This document shows positions 53,875-63,703 of a stretch of 64,000 bases of DNA, in pieces. Under the pieces are notes generated by a model that did not search any database, had not been told where the DNA came from, and worked only from the letters and a program-made list of their open reading frames with translations. Origin of the DNA: Pseudomonas sp. LFM046 (GTDB taxonomy: Bacteria; Pseudomonadota; Gammaproteobacteria; Pseudomonadales; Pseudomonadaceae). The position numbers and the translations under genes were made by a program. Within the stretch, counting starts at the first letter, position 1. Each line of letters begins with the position of its first letter. The stretch covers positions 5,848,441-5,912,440 of the forward strand of contig NZ_JYKO02000001.1 in NCBI RefSeq assembly GCF_000949385.2. The letters are read 5' to 3'.

Positions 53875-56394
53875 CTAGACCAGCAATCCCAGTGTCTTGG
53901 CGCGCATCACCGCCTGGGTGCGGCGCTTCACCCCGAGCTTGCTGTTGATCTTCTTGGTGTGGGTTTTCACCGTGTTCACCGAGATGAACAGGTAGCTGCC
54001 GATTTCCTGATTGGAGAAGCCTTCGGCCAGCAGTTGCAGCACGGCGCGCTCGCGCTGACTGAGCAGGCTGGCCTGGTCGCCCTCGGTACCGGCCGTGCCG
54101 TCGCTGCGTGGGTGGTCGCGCAGCAGGCAATGCAGGCCGAGGCGTTCGGCCTGTTCCAGGACCTGACGCTCCAATTGGGCGGCGTCGGCCCGGCCGAGCT
54201 GGCGCCAGGTGGCGGCCAGGGCCAGACGTACTTCGCAGCCGAGCGGAATGAACTGCAGGACCTGGCAGCGCTCCAGCAGGTCCTCGAGCATGGCGGCGGC
54301 CTGTTCAGCGCGGCCGGAGCCGAGGTAGGCGCGCGCCAGCAGGAGCTGATTGCGCAGGGGCAGGGTGGGGTAATCCAGGGGCGCCATCCAGGCGTGCTCG
54401 CCGACAAAGTAGCGCTGGATGCGCAGGGCCACCGGTTCGATACGATCCCAGCGGCCCTGGCGGGCCAGTACGCGCATGCCTTGCAGGTTCAGCACGCCGC
54501 TGTAGGTGTAGCGCCAGACCTGTCGGCAGTGCATCTGCCGCTCGGCCTCGCGCAGTTCCTGGAAAGCCAGGTCGAACTGGCCACGTCGGGCGCGAAGTTC
54601 GGCCAGGCCGAGGAATCCGTGGAGGGCAAAGGGATCGAGGCAATCCTGCGCCTGCCCGAGACCGGTCTGCAGGGCGCGCTCGGCATCCTCCAGACGGTCG
54701 GCGATCAGGTGCAGTTCGGCCTGAATCAAGTGCAGGCGGCCAAGCATCAGGCTGTCCACCTGCTTGCGCTGGCCGATCAGCGAGAAGCTCTGGTCGAGCA
54801 GCGTCTGCGCCCGGGCGAATTCGCCACGCAGGATCAGCAGGCGAATGCGGTCGAGGTTGATCAGCACTTCGAACAGCAGGCTGCCCTGGCGGCGGGCGAT
54901 TTCCAGGCCCTTGTGCAGGTGCGGCGTGACCTGTTCCGCGACACCGCAGGCCATGGCCATCCGCGCCAGGCTGGAATGGCAGAACAGGATAGGCATCCAG
55001 TCGTGCTCGGGGAGGTGTTCCAGGGCTTCGCGGCAATGCAGTTGGACATTTTCCACTGCCTGGCTGCGCAGGGCCCCGAGTACACCGTGCAGCGCCTGCC
55101 AGTTGGCCAGCAGCTTGCGGTTGCGCTGGGCGCTGGGCTGCGGGAGGAAGTGACCGAGCTTGGCGATGCAGGCTTCGGCTTCGTCCAGACGCCAGGAAAT
55201 CAGCAGGCCCCAGGCGTTGAGACTGAGCAGGCGCGGTGTGCTTTCCAGCAGGGCGGCAGGCAGACGGGTACGCCAGGCCAGCAGGTGGGCCAGGTGCTGT
55301 TCGCCGGTCAGCCATTCCTGGCCGAGGCGTTCCAGGTAGTTGGCCGCAACCTCTTGCTGACCGGCGCAGAGGGCCTGCTCGATGGCGTCTTCCACCTGGC
55401 CGGCGCCGATGAACATGCGGCAGGCGCTGAGGTGCAGCCGGGTGGCCGCCGCTTCGCTGATGCGGTGGCGCAGGGCGCGCGCCACGGCGGGCAAGACCCG
55501 GTACCAGGTGCCGTGTTCGTCCAGCGGCATGCAGAAAGCCTGGCGCGCCAGCAGGCGCTCGAAGAGTCCCGCACCGTCGCTGTCTTCCCAGAGGTGCTGG
55601 CAAAGGCCGGCGGAAACCTTGGGCAGGTGGGCCAGGGCGAACAGGCAGTTGGCTTCTTCCGGGCTCAGGCGGTTGAGCAGTTCGTGGTCCAGGTATTCCT
55701 TCAGCCAGCAATGCTTGCCGCTGGAATTGGAGGCGGCCTTGGTGGAAAGGTGCAGGCGCACGCCCGCGCACCAGCCTTCGGTTTCCTGCCAGAGTTCCTC
55801 GCGCTGGGCGGCGCTGGTCTGCGGCGCCAGCAAGTCCACCAAGTGGTTGTGCTGCTGGCGGTCGAGGGCCAATTGGGTGGCGTCGAGTTCCAGCAGTTCA
55901 CCGGCCAGCAACAGGCGTGGCAGGTTCCACGCCGGGCGCTGGCGCACGCTGGCGAGGATGCGAAGTTCGGGCAGGGCGCGGGCGAGGAGTTGGTCGACGC
56001 AGTCGTCGAGATCCGCAGGCGCCTGGCCGGGATAGTCGTCCAGCACCAGCCAGATCCGTTGGTCCCGCTGCCCCAGTAGTTGTTGCAGGGCCTGGGCCGC
56101 GGGCAGCGAGGGGATGCTCTGGCCAAGTTCGGCGGCGACCAGGGCGAGCAACTGTTCCGGGGTCAGCGGCTGCCCGGCCAGGTTGAGCCAGAGCACCTGG
56201 CCGGATTCGGCCCGGCTGCGGAGGAATTCATTGAGCAGCACGCTCTTGCCGAAGCCGGCCGGGGCGCACAGCAGACGCAGCCGGGTGTCCTGGATGGCCA
56301 GGCGTTCGGCCAGACCCGGACGCGGGACATGGGCTGGCGGCAGGCGCGGCATGCGAGACGAAACTACGTGCAGGGGCTGGCCGAGCAGAGGCAT
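53875..56394 (-). CDS. MalT-like ATP-dependent LuxR regulator (LAL family)
   Basis: Large signal-sensing activator of 839 residues. The STAND ATPase module begins near residue 25 with Walker A APAGFGKS (about 43-50) and a Walker B-like IWLVLDDYPG (about 114-123). A helical winged and superhelical TPR-type region fills about 250-740. The C-terminal LuxR HTH (about 770-835) reads LSQRERAVLQLLAEGFSNQEIGSYLFISVNTVKTHTKKINSKLGV. Such proteins bind an inducer plus ATP, then DNA. It lies just downstream of the DUF1329/DUF1302 operon, which it probably controls (inference). Confidence 0.92.
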   Translation of the reverse strand: MPLLGQPLHVVSSRMPRLPPAHVPRPGLAERLAIQDTRLRLLCAPAGFGKSVLLNEFLRSRAESGQVLWLNLAGQPLTPEQLLALVAAELGQSIPSLPAAQALQQLLGQRDQRIWLVLDDYPGQAPADLDDCVDQLLARALPELRILASVRQRPAWNLPRLLLAGELLELDATQLALDRQQHNHLVDLLAPQTSAAQREELWQETEGWCAGVRLHLSTKAASNSSGKHCWLKEYLDHELLNRLSPEEANCLFALAHLPKVSAGLCQHLWEDSDGAGLFERLLARQAFCMPLDEHGTWYRVLPAVARALRHRISEAAATRLHLSACRMFIGAGQVEDAIEQALCAGQQEVAANYLERLGQEWLTGEQHLAHLLAWRTRLPAALLESTPRLLSLNAWGLLISWRLDEAEACIAKLGHFLPQPSAQRNRKLLANWQALHGVLGALRSQAVENVQLHCREALEHLPEHDWMPILFCHSSLARMAMACGVAEQVTPHLHKGLEIARRQGSLLFEVLINLDRIRLLILRGEFARAQTLLDQSFSLIGQRKQVDSLMLGRLHLIQAELHLIADRLEDAERALQTGLGQAQDCLDPFALHGFLGLAELRARRGQFDLAFQELREAERQMHCRQVWRYTYSGVLNLQGMRVLARQGRWDRIEPVALRIQRYFVGEHAWMAPLDYPTLPLRNQLLLARAYLGSGRAEQAAAMLEDLLERCQVLQFIPLGCEVRLALAATWRQLGRADAAQLERQVLEQAERLGLHCLLRDHPRSDGTAGTEGDQASLLSQRERAVLQLLAEGFSNQEIGSYLFISVNTVKTHTKKINSKLGVKRRTQAVMRAKTLGLLV

Positions 56395-56527
56395 GGGGCG
56401 GTTCTCGCGGATTTGTTGTTATGGGTGAACCGGTCGCTCGCAGCCTAGAGGCCTGCCAGGCGAGCTTGAAGCAGCATGGACGGCGTTGATGAGGCGTTAT
56501 CAGGAAGCAGGGGATTGATAAGAAGAA

Positions 56528-56550
56528 GGGCGCCCCAGTGCGGGGCGCCC
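56528..56550 (-). terminator. Terminator-like hairpin after the DUF1329 gene
   Basis: GGGCGCCCC (56528-56536) pairs perfectly with GGGGCGCCC (56542-56550), followed on the minus strand by CTTCTTCTT. It separates the DUF1302-DUF1329 operon from the LuxR gene. Confidence 0.75.
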
Positions 56551-56557
56551 GGAGGGG

Positions 56558-57928
56558 TCAGCGAATGCCTGCGTTGCGCAGCGCGGCCGGGGTGTAGTCG
56601 ACGCCGTTGGCGGCGAAACCGAACTCGATGCCGTGCTTCTCTTCGTTCTTCATCCCCAGGGCGATGTAGCGCCCGGCGATGAGGTCGTAGAGCGTCTCCA
56701 CCGCGTAGGAGCTGACCTGGCGCTGGTAGTGGTAGCTGGCATGGCCTTCGCCGACGCGCCAGAGCTGGCCGCGGCCGTCGTAGTGGTCCGCATAGGCGAT
56801 TTGCCAGCTGTCTTCATCGATGAAGTAGTGGCGCTTGGCATAGATGTGGCGCTCGTTGGGCTTGAGGGTGGCGACCACTTCCCAGACCCGGTGCAGCTCG
56901 TAGCGGGTCAGGTCCTGGTTGATGTGACCGGGCTGGATGATGTCCTTGTACTTGAGCGCAGGCGATTCCAGCTTGTAGCTGTTGTAGGGGATGTACATCT
57001 CCTTCTTGCCCACCAGCTTCCAGTCGTAACGGTCCGGGGCGCCGGAGAACATGTCGAAGTTGTCGGAGGTGCGCAGGCCGTCGGCGGCGGTGCCGGGGCC
57101 GTCATAGGCCACCTGGGGGGCGCGGCGCACGCGGCGCTGACCGGCGTTGTAGAGCCAGGCCAGGCGCGGCTCCTTCACCTGGTCGATGGTCTCGTGGACC
57201 AGCAGCACGTTACCGGCCAGACGCGAGGGTGCCAGGACCCGCTGCTTGAAGTAGAGCAGCACGTTGGACGACTTTTCCTTGTCCAGCTGGTCCATGTCCG
57301 CCGGGAAGGCGACCTCGTCCTCGAATTGCACCGGCGTGAAGGAACCGTTGGTCTGGGGCGTGGCCTGGACCACCAGGCGCCGGGCGTTGCCACCGCGGTA
57401 GCGGGTGATGTGGTTCCAGAGCACCTGGACGCCGTCCTTGGGAATGGGGAAGGCGTAGTAGTGGCTTTCGGCGAAGTTGGACAGGCCATTGCCGCCATCC
57501 ACCGGCTGGGTGCCGAGGGCGCTCTGCTTCGCGGCGTCGTAGACGGCCTGGGGTGCGGCGGCGCTGCGGTGGCTGGGGTAGACCGGGATCTTGTAGGTAC
57601 TGGCGTAGCGCTTGAACAACGCCATCTGGCCGGGGGACAGCTTGTCCTTGTACTGCTCGGCATTGGCGGCGGTGATGGTGAACAGCGGTTGCTCGCTGGC
57701 GTAGGGGTTGCCGAGGAAGCCGTTGGAATCCACCGGAGCGGCGTTGGTCGGCAGGCCGCCGGTCCAGGCCGGGATGCTGCCATCGGCGTTGCCGAGTTTC
57801 TCCGCCCCCAGCGGGGTGAGGCTGGTGCCGAGCTGGGCGGCCTCCTCCTGGGTGACGGCGGCCATGACGTTCGCGGCGAGCAGGCTGAGGGCCAGGACGC
57901 CACCTTGCAGGATTCTTCTCTTGTTCAT
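56558..57928 (-). CDS. DUF1329 outer-membrane-associated protein
   Basis: 456 residues with a signal peptide ending NVMA (MNKRRILQGGVLALSLLAANVMA). The mature protein has the DUF1329 features LTPLGAEKLGNADGSIPAWTGG near the N terminus, HITRYRGGNARR, and the C-terminal NERHIYAKRHYFIDEDSWQIAYAD. The fold is LolA/LolB-like, suggesting handling of a lipid or other hydrophobic ligand. Always paired with DUF1302; here 17 bp after it. Substrate unknown. Confidence 0.88.
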   Translation of the reverse strand: MNKRRILQGGVLALSLLAANVMAAVTQEEAAQLGTSLTPLGAEKLGNADGSIPAWTGGLPTNAAPVDSNGFLGNPYASEQPLFTITAANAEQYKDKLSPGQMALFKRYASTYKIPVYPSHRSAAAPQAVYDAAKQSALGTQPVDGGNGLSNFAESHYYAFPIPKDGVQVLWNHITRYRGGNARRLVVQATPQTNGSFTPVQFEDEVAFPADMDQLDKEKSSNVLLYFKQRVLAPSRLAGNVLLVHETIDQVKEPRLAWLYNAGQRRVRRAPQVAYDGPGTAADGLRTSDNFDMFSGAPDRYDWKLVGKKEMYIPYNSYKLESPALKYKDIIQPGHINQDLTRYELHRVWEVVATLKPNERHIYAKRHYFIDEDSWQIAYADHYDGRGQLWRVGEGHASYHYQRQVSSYAVETLYDLIAGRYIALGMKNEEKHGIEFGFAANGVDYTPAALRNAGIR

Positions 57929-57945
57929 TCTGGGAGTCCTTGCGG

Positions 57946-59724
57946 TCAGAAGTTGAGGCCGAAGCTGAGGGCGACGAAGTCGCGGTCAGTGGTGGTGTTG
58001 AAGTGGCCGCCGAAGAAGTCGGTGTAGCTGAGGCTGGCGGTGTAGGTGTTCTGGTATTCGGCGTTGAGGCCGACGCTGACGGCCTTGGAGCCTTCGTTGA
58101 AGTTGGGGCCGTAGCCGTCAACGTCGTGGGACCAGGCCAGGTTCGGGGTCAGGTTGATGCCGGCGAAGACGTTGGGGTACTCCAGGCTGGCGCGGGCGCG
58201 GTAGCCCCAGGAGCTGCTGGTGTAGAAACCGTTGTCGTTGCATTCGCGCTGCGCCGGGCTGGCAGCGGTGAGCGCCAGGCACACCGCCTGGGAGGACAAT
58301 TGACCGGGGCCGTAGATGGGATCGCGGCCGAAACGCAGTTCACCCACGTCGTCGTCGAGGCCGCCGATGTGGTTGTAGCCGACTTCGCCCACCAGGGTCA
58401 GGCGGCTGGCACCCATCACCTGGTCGATGAACTGGGTGGCGGTGACCTGGGCCTGGGTGACCGGCTTGCGCTGGTAGCCGTGCAAGTCGGCGCCAGCGCG
58501 GTTGAGGGCGTGGCCGCTCTCGAAGACCGGCGAGTTCGGCACCCCGAGGGCGGCGAAGGATAGGTCGGTACTGTTGATCTGCAGCGGCATGTTGGGGCGG
58601 AAGCTGACTTCGCCCGCCACGGAAGTGCCTTCGACGTTGGTCTGGAAGCTCAGGCCGTAGAGGCGGATGTCTTCAGGGTATTCGATGAAGTAGCGTGCGC
58701 CGGGGGCGCCGGGAATGATTGCCGGGCTCGGGGTCGTGGTGCGGATGGTGCTGAAGATCGGGCTGCGGCTGTGGTAGTTCAGGGCATAGGCGCCGAACTC
58801 GGTGTCGTTGAACTCCGGCACGAACCAGCGCAGGGCCACGCCGAACTGGCCGGAGTCACGGGCATCGCGGTCACCGGCACGGGGAATGAACAGGTTGTTG
58901 CCAGTTGCCGGACCGGTATTGTTCGACTGACCGGGCGGCAGGTCCGGGCCGGCGACCACCAGACGGTCGGTGCAGCCGTCGGCGACCACGTCCGAGGTGG
59001 AGAAGAAGGTGCCGCAGTTATCCACCACGGTCTGGTCCCATTCCAGCTGGTAGAAGGCCTCGGCCGACAGGTTGTCGGTCACGCTCTGGGACAGGTAGAT
59101 CATGTTTACCGGGATCAGGCCTTCCTTGATCTCGGCGCCTGGACGGCGGAAGGCTGCGACATCGATCGGGTTGATCGAGTTGATGCTGTTGCCGATGAAA
59201 GTGCTCTCGCCCCAGCTCACCACCTGCTTGCCGACGCGGACGCTGCCCGGCAGATCGGCAATGTTGTAGTTGTGATAGATGAAGGCATCGAGCAGTTGGG
59301 CGCCGGACGACTTGGCGGCTTCTTTGCGGTCATGGTCGTCGATGTCATAGAAGAGCCGGTGCTCGTCCTTCAGTTCGAAGTCGTACCAGTACTTGCCGCG
59401 CAGGAAGACGCCGCTATCGCCGTATTTCAGTTCCAGGTCGTGGATGCCCTTGAAGATCTTCGAGAAGGTCTCGCCTTTCTTGAAGTTCAGGCGGCCGTCG
59501 TCGGACGTCCGCGAAAGCGCTTCGCCGCCGCTGGCGGTGGAGATGAAATCCGGGTCGGGTGAGCGCACGGCCCAGCTAGCGCCGACCGAGAGGGAGGAGT
59601 CGAACTGGGCTTCGATCTCTCCGATGTTGAACGTGATGGCAGAGGCCTGGGCTGTGCAACCCAGGGCAACGGCGGCGGCCAGCGTGTGCGGCCGGAAGAT
59701 TCCGCGCATTGTTCTTGTTGTCAT
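57946..59724 (-). CDS. DUF1302 outer-membrane protein
   Basis: 592 residues with signal peptide (ends AQASA) and a C-terminal aromatic residue (SFGLNF) typical of outer-membrane beta-barrels. Alternating hydrophobic strands and aromatic girdles occur throughout. The segment NIGEIEAQFDSSLSVGASWA starts the mature protein, as in DUF1302 family members. Often induced with DUF1329 for growth on hydrophobic or aromatic substrates; here under probable control of the MalT-like regulator. First gene of the operon. Confidence 0.88.
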   Translation of the reverse strand: MTTRTMRGIFRPHTLAAAVALGCTAQASAITFNIGEIEAQFDSSLSVGASWAVRSPDPDFISTASGGEALSRTSDDGRLNFKKGETFSKIFKGIHDLELKYGDSGVFLRGKYWYDFELKDEHRLFYDIDDHDRKEAAKSSGAQLLDAFIYHNYNIADLPGSVRVGKQVVSWGESTFIGNSINSINPIDVAAFRRPGAEIKEGLIPVNMIYLSQSVTDNLSAEAFYQLEWDQTVVDNCGTFFSTSDVVADGCTDRLVVAGPDLPPGQSNNTGPATGNNLFIPRAGDRDARDSGQFGVALRWFVPEFNDTEFGAYALNYHSRSPIFSTIRTTTPSPAIIPGAPGARYFIEYPEDIRLYGLSFQTNVEGTSVAGEVSFRPNMPLQINSTDLSFAALGVPNSPVFESGHALNRAGADLHGYQRKPVTQAQVTATQFIDQVMGASRLTLVGEVGYNHIGGLDDDVGELRFGRDPIYGPGQLSSQAVCLALTAASPAQRECNDNGFYTSSSWGYRARASLEYPNVFAGINLTPNLAWSHDVDGYGPNFNEGSKAVSVGLNAEYQNTYTASLSYTDFFGGHFNTTTDRDFVALSFGLNF

Positions 59725-59809
59725 GCGGCTCTCCAGAGCGGGTCTTGGGAGGCTTCATGCTAATCAGCGGAATCTGGCGCCATAACTGCCTGAACGGGCG
59801 ATTTCACCT

Positions 59810-59827
59810 ATCACCCGAGTGGGTGAT
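59810..59827. promoter_or_regulatory. Dyad upstream of the DUF1302 operon
   Basis: ATCACCC-GAGT-GGGTGAT (59810-59827) is a perfect 7-bp dyad 86 bp before the DUF1302 start codon, in the 190-bp gap to the gcdR gene end. It is a candidate site for the LuxR regulator encoded downstream. Confidence 0.45.
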
Positions 59828-59914
59828 CCGGTCGCCGGAAGTGGCCCGGGAAGCGGCTTCAAGCCAGGTGGTGAGTCGTGGTGCCGGGCAGGGTTGCTAC
59901 CGGGGGTTACAAGG

Positions 59915-60823
59915 TCAGTCGAGGCCTGCTTCGACGCGGTACTGGCGCGCGGCGTCCACCAGCCAGTCGCGGAAGGCGCCCAGGGCGGCCGATTCCAGCT
60001 TGCGCTCGGGGATGATCAGGTAATACGCCTTGTCGCTGCGGAAGCTGTGGGGGTGGGCGATGACCAGGCGGCCGTCGGCCAGCTCGCGCTGGATCAGGAA
60101 GGGCGGGATCAGCGCCACGCCCATCTCGTGCATGGCGGCCTGGGCGAGCATGGAGAAGAGTTCGTAGCGCGGGCCGCCGAGGTCGCGGGCGACGTTCATG
60201 CCCAGCGAGTTGAACCACTGGCGCCAGGCATAGGGGCGGGTGGTCTGCTGCAGCAGGGGCAGCCGGGCGATGGCGTTGGCATCCAGGCTTGCGCGTCCCT
60301 CCAGCAGCGCCGGGCTGCAGACCGGGACCGAGTGCTCGTGCATCAGGAAGTCGGCGCGGGTGCCGGACCATTCGGCATCGCCGAAGTAGAGGGCGGCGTC
60401 GAAATCGGTGTCGGCAAACAGGAACGGGCGGGTGCGGTTGGTCAGGTTGACCGTCACTTCCGGGTGCAGGCGCTGGAAGTCCTTCAGCCGGGGCAGCAGC
60501 CATTGGGTGCCGAAGGTGGGAACGATCGCCAGTTCCACCGTCATCGCGCCCTGCTGCCCCATCACCGCCAGGGTGTCGCGTTCCACGGCGTCCAGTTGGG
60601 CGGCGATGCGGCGGGAATAGGCCAGGCCTGCTTCGGTCAGCTTCACCCCGCGCCGGGAGCGACGGAACAGTTCCAGGCCGAGGAACTCCTCGAGTCCGGC
60701 GATCTGTCGGCAGATGGCGCTCTGGGTCAGCGCCAGTTCTTCGGCCGCCTTGGTGAAACTCTGGTGGCGAGCGGCGGACTCGAAGGCGACCAGGGCGGCG
60801 GTACTGGGGATCTTCCGACGCAT
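59915..60823 (-). CDS. gcdR: LysR-type regulator of glutarate genes (GcdR)
   Basis: 302 residues from the ATG at 60823 (MRRKIPSTAALVAFESAARHQ). The winged helix is SFTKAAEELALTQSAICRQIAGLEEFLGLELF (about 22-53). The effector domain (about 92-295) has TVELAIVPTFGTQWLLPRL and GVALIPPFLIQRELADGRLV. It is divergent from gcdH with 195 bp between. In P. putida, GcdR activates gcdHG in response to glutarate; this assignment rests on context and is strong. Confidence 0.88.
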   Translation of the reverse strand: MRRKIPSTAALVAFESAARHQSFTKAAEELALTQSAICRQIAGLEEFLGLELFRRSRRGVKLTEAGLAYSRRIAAQLDAVERDTLAVMGQQGAMTVELAIVPTFGTQWLLPRLKDFQRLHPEVTVNLTNRTRPFLFADTDFDAALYFGDAEWSGTRADFLMHEHSVPVCSPALLEGRASLDANAIARLPLLQQTTRPYAWRQWFNSLGMNVARDLGGPRYELFSMLAQAAMHEMGVALIPPFLIQRELADGRLVIAHPHSFRSDKAYYLIIPERKLESAALGAFRDWLVDAARQYRVEAGLD

Positions 60824-61018
60824 GCTGTACCTCAGTCTCACAAGTAATGGCTGAAAATCAGGGCATTTGGCTTTTCGGAGTGAGAAATTAGCACAACAGC
60901 ATGCGAATTCCTCGTTTGCCCGATCCGGCCTAGGCTGTCTAGGATGATCCAACACTAATAAGGCAGGGCACTGAGATGGCCCGGCCCCTTTCGAACTTTG
61001 CTTACCGAGGACACTCCC
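60824..61018. promoter_or_regulatory. gcdR/gcdH divergent promoter region
   Basis: 195 bp between divergent starts, where a LysR regulator would bind. T-N11-A-type dyads are loose here and I cannot name one site confidently. Confidence 0.5.
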
Positions 61019-62200
61019 ATGGCTGCCAAAGCAAGCTTCAACTGGATCGACCCGCTGCTGCTGGACCAGCAGCTCACCGAAGAAGAGCGCATGGTGCGCG
61101 ACAGCGCCCAGCAATTCGCCCAGGACAAGCTGGCTCCGCGCGTGCTGGAAGCTTTCCGCCATGAGCAGACCGATCCGGCGATCTTCCGCGAGATGGGTGA
61201 AGTGGGCCTGCTGGGCGCCACCATCCCCGCCGAGTACGGCGGCAGTGGCCTCAACTATGTGTGCTACGGCCTGATCGCCCGTGAAGTGGAGCGTGTCGAC
61301 TCCGGCTATCGCTCGATGATGAGCGTGCAGTCCTCCCTGGTGATGGTGCCGATCAACGAATTCGGCTCCGAAGCCCAGAAACAGAAGTACCTGCCCAAGC
61401 TGGCCAGCGGCGAGTGGATCGGCTGCTTCGGCCTGACCGAGCCAAACCACGGCTCTGACCCGGGCTCGATGATCACCCGCGCCAAGAAGGTCGACGGCGG
61501 CTACCGCCTGAGCGGCGCCAAGATGTGGATCACTAACAGCCCGATCGCTGACGTCTTCGTGGTCTGGGCCAAGGACGATGCCGGCGAGATCCGTGGCTTC
61601 ATCCTCGAAAAGGGCTGGCAGGGCCTGTCCGCACCGACCATCCACGGCAAGGTCGGCCTGCGTGCGTCCATCACCGGTGAGATCGTGATGGACAACGTGT
61701 TCGTGCCGGAAGAGAACGCTTTCCCGGACGTCCGTGGCCTGCGCGGCCCGTTCACTTGCCTGAACTCTGCCCGTTACGGCATTTCCTGGGGCGCCCTGGG
61801 TGCCGCCGAGTACTGCTGGCACACCGCGCGCCAGTACGTGCTGGACCGCAACCAGTTCGGCCGTCCGCTGGCCGCCAACCAGTTGATCCAGAAGAAGCTG
61901 GCCGACATGCAGACCGAGATCACCCTGGCCCTGCAAGGCTGCCTGCGCCTGGGCCGGATGAAGGATGAAGGCACCGCCGCGGTGGAAATCACCTCGATCA
62001 TGAAGCGCAATTCCTGCGGCAAGGCGCTGGATATCGCCCGCGTGGCGCGCGACATGATGGGCGGCAACGGCATCTCCGACGAGTTCGGCGTGGCCCGCCA
62101 CCTGGTCAACCTGGAAGTGGTGAACACCTACGAGGGTACCCACGACGTCCATGCGCTGATCCTGGGCCGTGCCCAGACCGGCATCCAGGCGTTCTTCTGA
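61019..62200 (+). CDS. gcdH: Glutaryl-CoA dehydrogenase
   Basis: FAD enzyme converting glutaryl-CoA to crotonyl-CoA and CO2, last step of the glutarate/lysine route. 393 residues from the ATG at 61019 (GAGG upstream; TTG at 60998 rejected). Acyl-CoA dehydrogenase motifs: [51 protein letters not shown], and the catalytic-base segment [20 protein letters not shown], whose glutamate matches Glu370 of the human enzyme. Followed by gcdG after 71 bp. Confidence 0.96.
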   Translation: MAAKASFNWIDPLLLDQQLTEEERMVRDSAQQFAQDKLAPRVLEAFRHEQTDPAIFREMGEVGLLGATIPAEYGGSGLNYVCYGLIAREVERVDSGYRSMMSVQSSLVMVPINEFGSEAQKQKYLPKLASGEWIGCFGLTEPNHGSDPGSMITRAKKVDGGYRLSGAKMWITNSPIADVFVVWAKDDAGEIRGFILEKGWQGLSAPTIHGKVGLRASITGEIVMDNVFVPEENAFPDVRGLRGPFTCLNSARYGISWGALGAAEYCWHTARQYVLDRNQFGRPLAANQLIQKKLADMQTEITLALQGCLRLGRMKDEGTAAVEITSIMKRNSCGKALDIARVARDMMGGNGISDEFGVARHLVNLEVVNTYEGTHDVHALILGRAQTGIQAFF

Positions 62201-62207
62201 TCCTCGG

Positions 62208-62245
62208 GCGGGCCTCTCTTCTATATAGATAGGAGAGAGGCCCGC
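62208..62245 (+). other. Hairpin between gcdH and gcdG
   Basis: GCGGGCCTCTC (62208-62218) pairs perfectly with GAGAGGCCCGC (62235-62245) around a 16-base AT-rich loop. No T run follows. It lies 26 bp before the gcdG ATG and may process or stabilise the operon mRNA. Confidence 0.6.
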
Positions 62246-62271
62246 GTCCCATTGCGAACCCAGGTGATCCC

Positions 62272-63495
62272 ATGGCTGGCGCTCTCTCCCATATCCGTGT
62301 GCTCGACCTCTCCCGCGTGCTGGCCGGCCCCTGGTCCGGACAGATCCTCGCGGACCTGGGGGCCGAGGTCATCAAGGTCGAACGGCCGGGCTCCGGCGAC
62401 GACACCCGCGCCTGGGGGCCGCCCTTCCTCAAGGGTGCCGATGGCCGGGATACCAGCGAGGCGGCGTACTTCCTTTCCGCCAATCGCAACAAGCAGTCGG
62501 TGACCATCGACTTCACCCGTCCTGAAGGCCAGAAGCTGGTCCGTGAACTGGCGGCGAAGTCCGACATCCTCATCGAGAATTTCAAGGTCGGCGGGCTGGC
62601 GGCCTATGGGCTGGACTACGCGTCGCTGAAAGCCATCAACCCGCGCCTTATCTATTGCTCCATTACCGGCTTCGGCCAGTTCGGCCCCTACGCCAAGCGT
62701 GCGGGCTACGACTTCATGATCCAGGGCCTGGGTGGGTTGATGAGCATCACCGGGCGCTCGGACCAGGAAGAAGGTGCCGGACCTGTGAAGGTGGGGGTGG
62801 CGCTGACTGACATCCTTACGGGTCTTTATTCTTCCGTCGCCATGCTGGCTGCGCTGGCTTCCCGGGAACTCACCGGCAAGGGGCAGCACATCGACATGGC
62901 GCTGCTGGACGTGCAGGTGGCGTGCCTGGCCAACCAGGCGATGAACTACCTGACCACGGGCAATCCGCCGCGGCGCCTGGGCAACGCCCATCCGAACATC
63001 GTGCCGTACCAGGATTTCCCCACCGCGGATGGTGATTTCATCCTCACCGTGGGTAACGACAGCCAGTTCCGCAAGTTTTGCGAGGTCGCCGGTCATCGGG
63101 AGTGGGCGGACGACCCGCGTTTTTCAACCAATAAGGCGCGGGTGGCACATCGCGCCGAGCTGATCCCCATGATTCGCCAGGCAACGGTCTTCAAGACCAC
63201 CGCCGAATGGGTGAGTGCATTGGAAGAAGTGGGCGTGCCTTGCGGGCCGATCAACGACCTGGCGGCAGTCTTCGCCGATCCCCAGGTGCAGGCGCGCGGG
63301 CTGCGGGTCGAGTTGGAGCATCCTTTGGCTGGCGTTGTGCCGCAGGTGGCCAGTCCCTTGCGCCTCTCCGACACCCCGGTGGAGTACCGCATGCCGCCGC
63401 CCCTGCTCGGCGAGCACACCCAGGCCGTGCTGGCGCGCGTATTGGGCCTGGCGGCGGAACAGGTGGAAGTCCTGCGCAAGTCGGAAGTTATCTAG
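62272..63495 (+). CDS. gcdG: CaiB/BaiF CoA-transferase, glutarate CoA transferase
   Basis: 407 residues of class III CoA transferase. Family motifs are VLDLSRVLAGPWSGQILADLGAEVIKVE (about 10-37), the catalytic aspartate in VGVALTDILTGLYSS (Asp180), GKGQHIDMALLDVQVA and YQDFPTADGDFILTVGNDSQF. Next to gcdH it most likely transfers CoA from succinyl-CoA to glutarate, as P. putida GcdG (human SUGCT) does. No terminator-like hairpin is evident before the rRNA promoters begin. Confidence 0.92.
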   Translation: MAGALSHIRVLDLSRVLAGPWSGQILADLGAEVIKVERPGSGDDTRAWGPPFLKGADGRDTSEAAYFLSANRNKQSVTIDFTRPEGQKLVRELAAKSDILIENFKVGGLAAYGLDYASLKAINPRLIYCSITGFGQFGPYAKRAGYDFMIQGLGGLMSITGRSDQEEGAGPVKVGVALTDILTGLYSSVAMLAALASRELTGKGQHIDMALLDVQVACLANQAMNYLTTGNPPRRLGNAHPNIVPYQDFPTADGDFILTVGNDSQFRKFCEVAGHREWADDPRFSTNKARVAHRAELIPMIRQATVFKTTAEWVSALEEVGVPCGPINDLAAVFADPQVQARGLRVELEHPLAGVVPQVASPLRLSDTPVEYRMPPPLLGEHTQAVLARVLGLAAEQVEVLRKSEVI

Positions 63496-63546
63496 CCCTT
63501 CTATATAGGTACGGAAACGCCTTTGAAGATAATTTCAAAAAAGGCG

Positions 63547-63574
63547 TTGACGGCAGATTTTGCATCCCTATAAT
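63547..63574 (+). promoter_or_regulatory. rrn promoter P1
   Basis: TTGACG (63547-63552), 16 bp, TATAAT (63569-63574), then GCGCC. An AT-rich run at 63523-63542 precedes it. Confidence 0.85.
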
Positions 63575-63703
63575 GCGCCCCACTTCCGGCGCAGTCGCCA
63601 AGCAAAACTCCTTGATAATCAACGAGTTAAGTTGATGGTGGGGGCGCTGGAAGGTTCGGCTTCAGTCAGTTCGCCCAGGGCGAGCGAAGTCGAAAAGAGG
63701 CGG

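Noticed and set aside
53734..56079. Plus-strand open frame of 781 codons
   Set aside because: Antisense to the MalT-like regulator, whose ATPase and HTH motifs are clear.
60824..62152. Upstream extension of the LysR gene to 745 codons
   Set aside because: The extension is antisense to gcdH; the ATG at 60823 gives the normal LysR length and N terminus.
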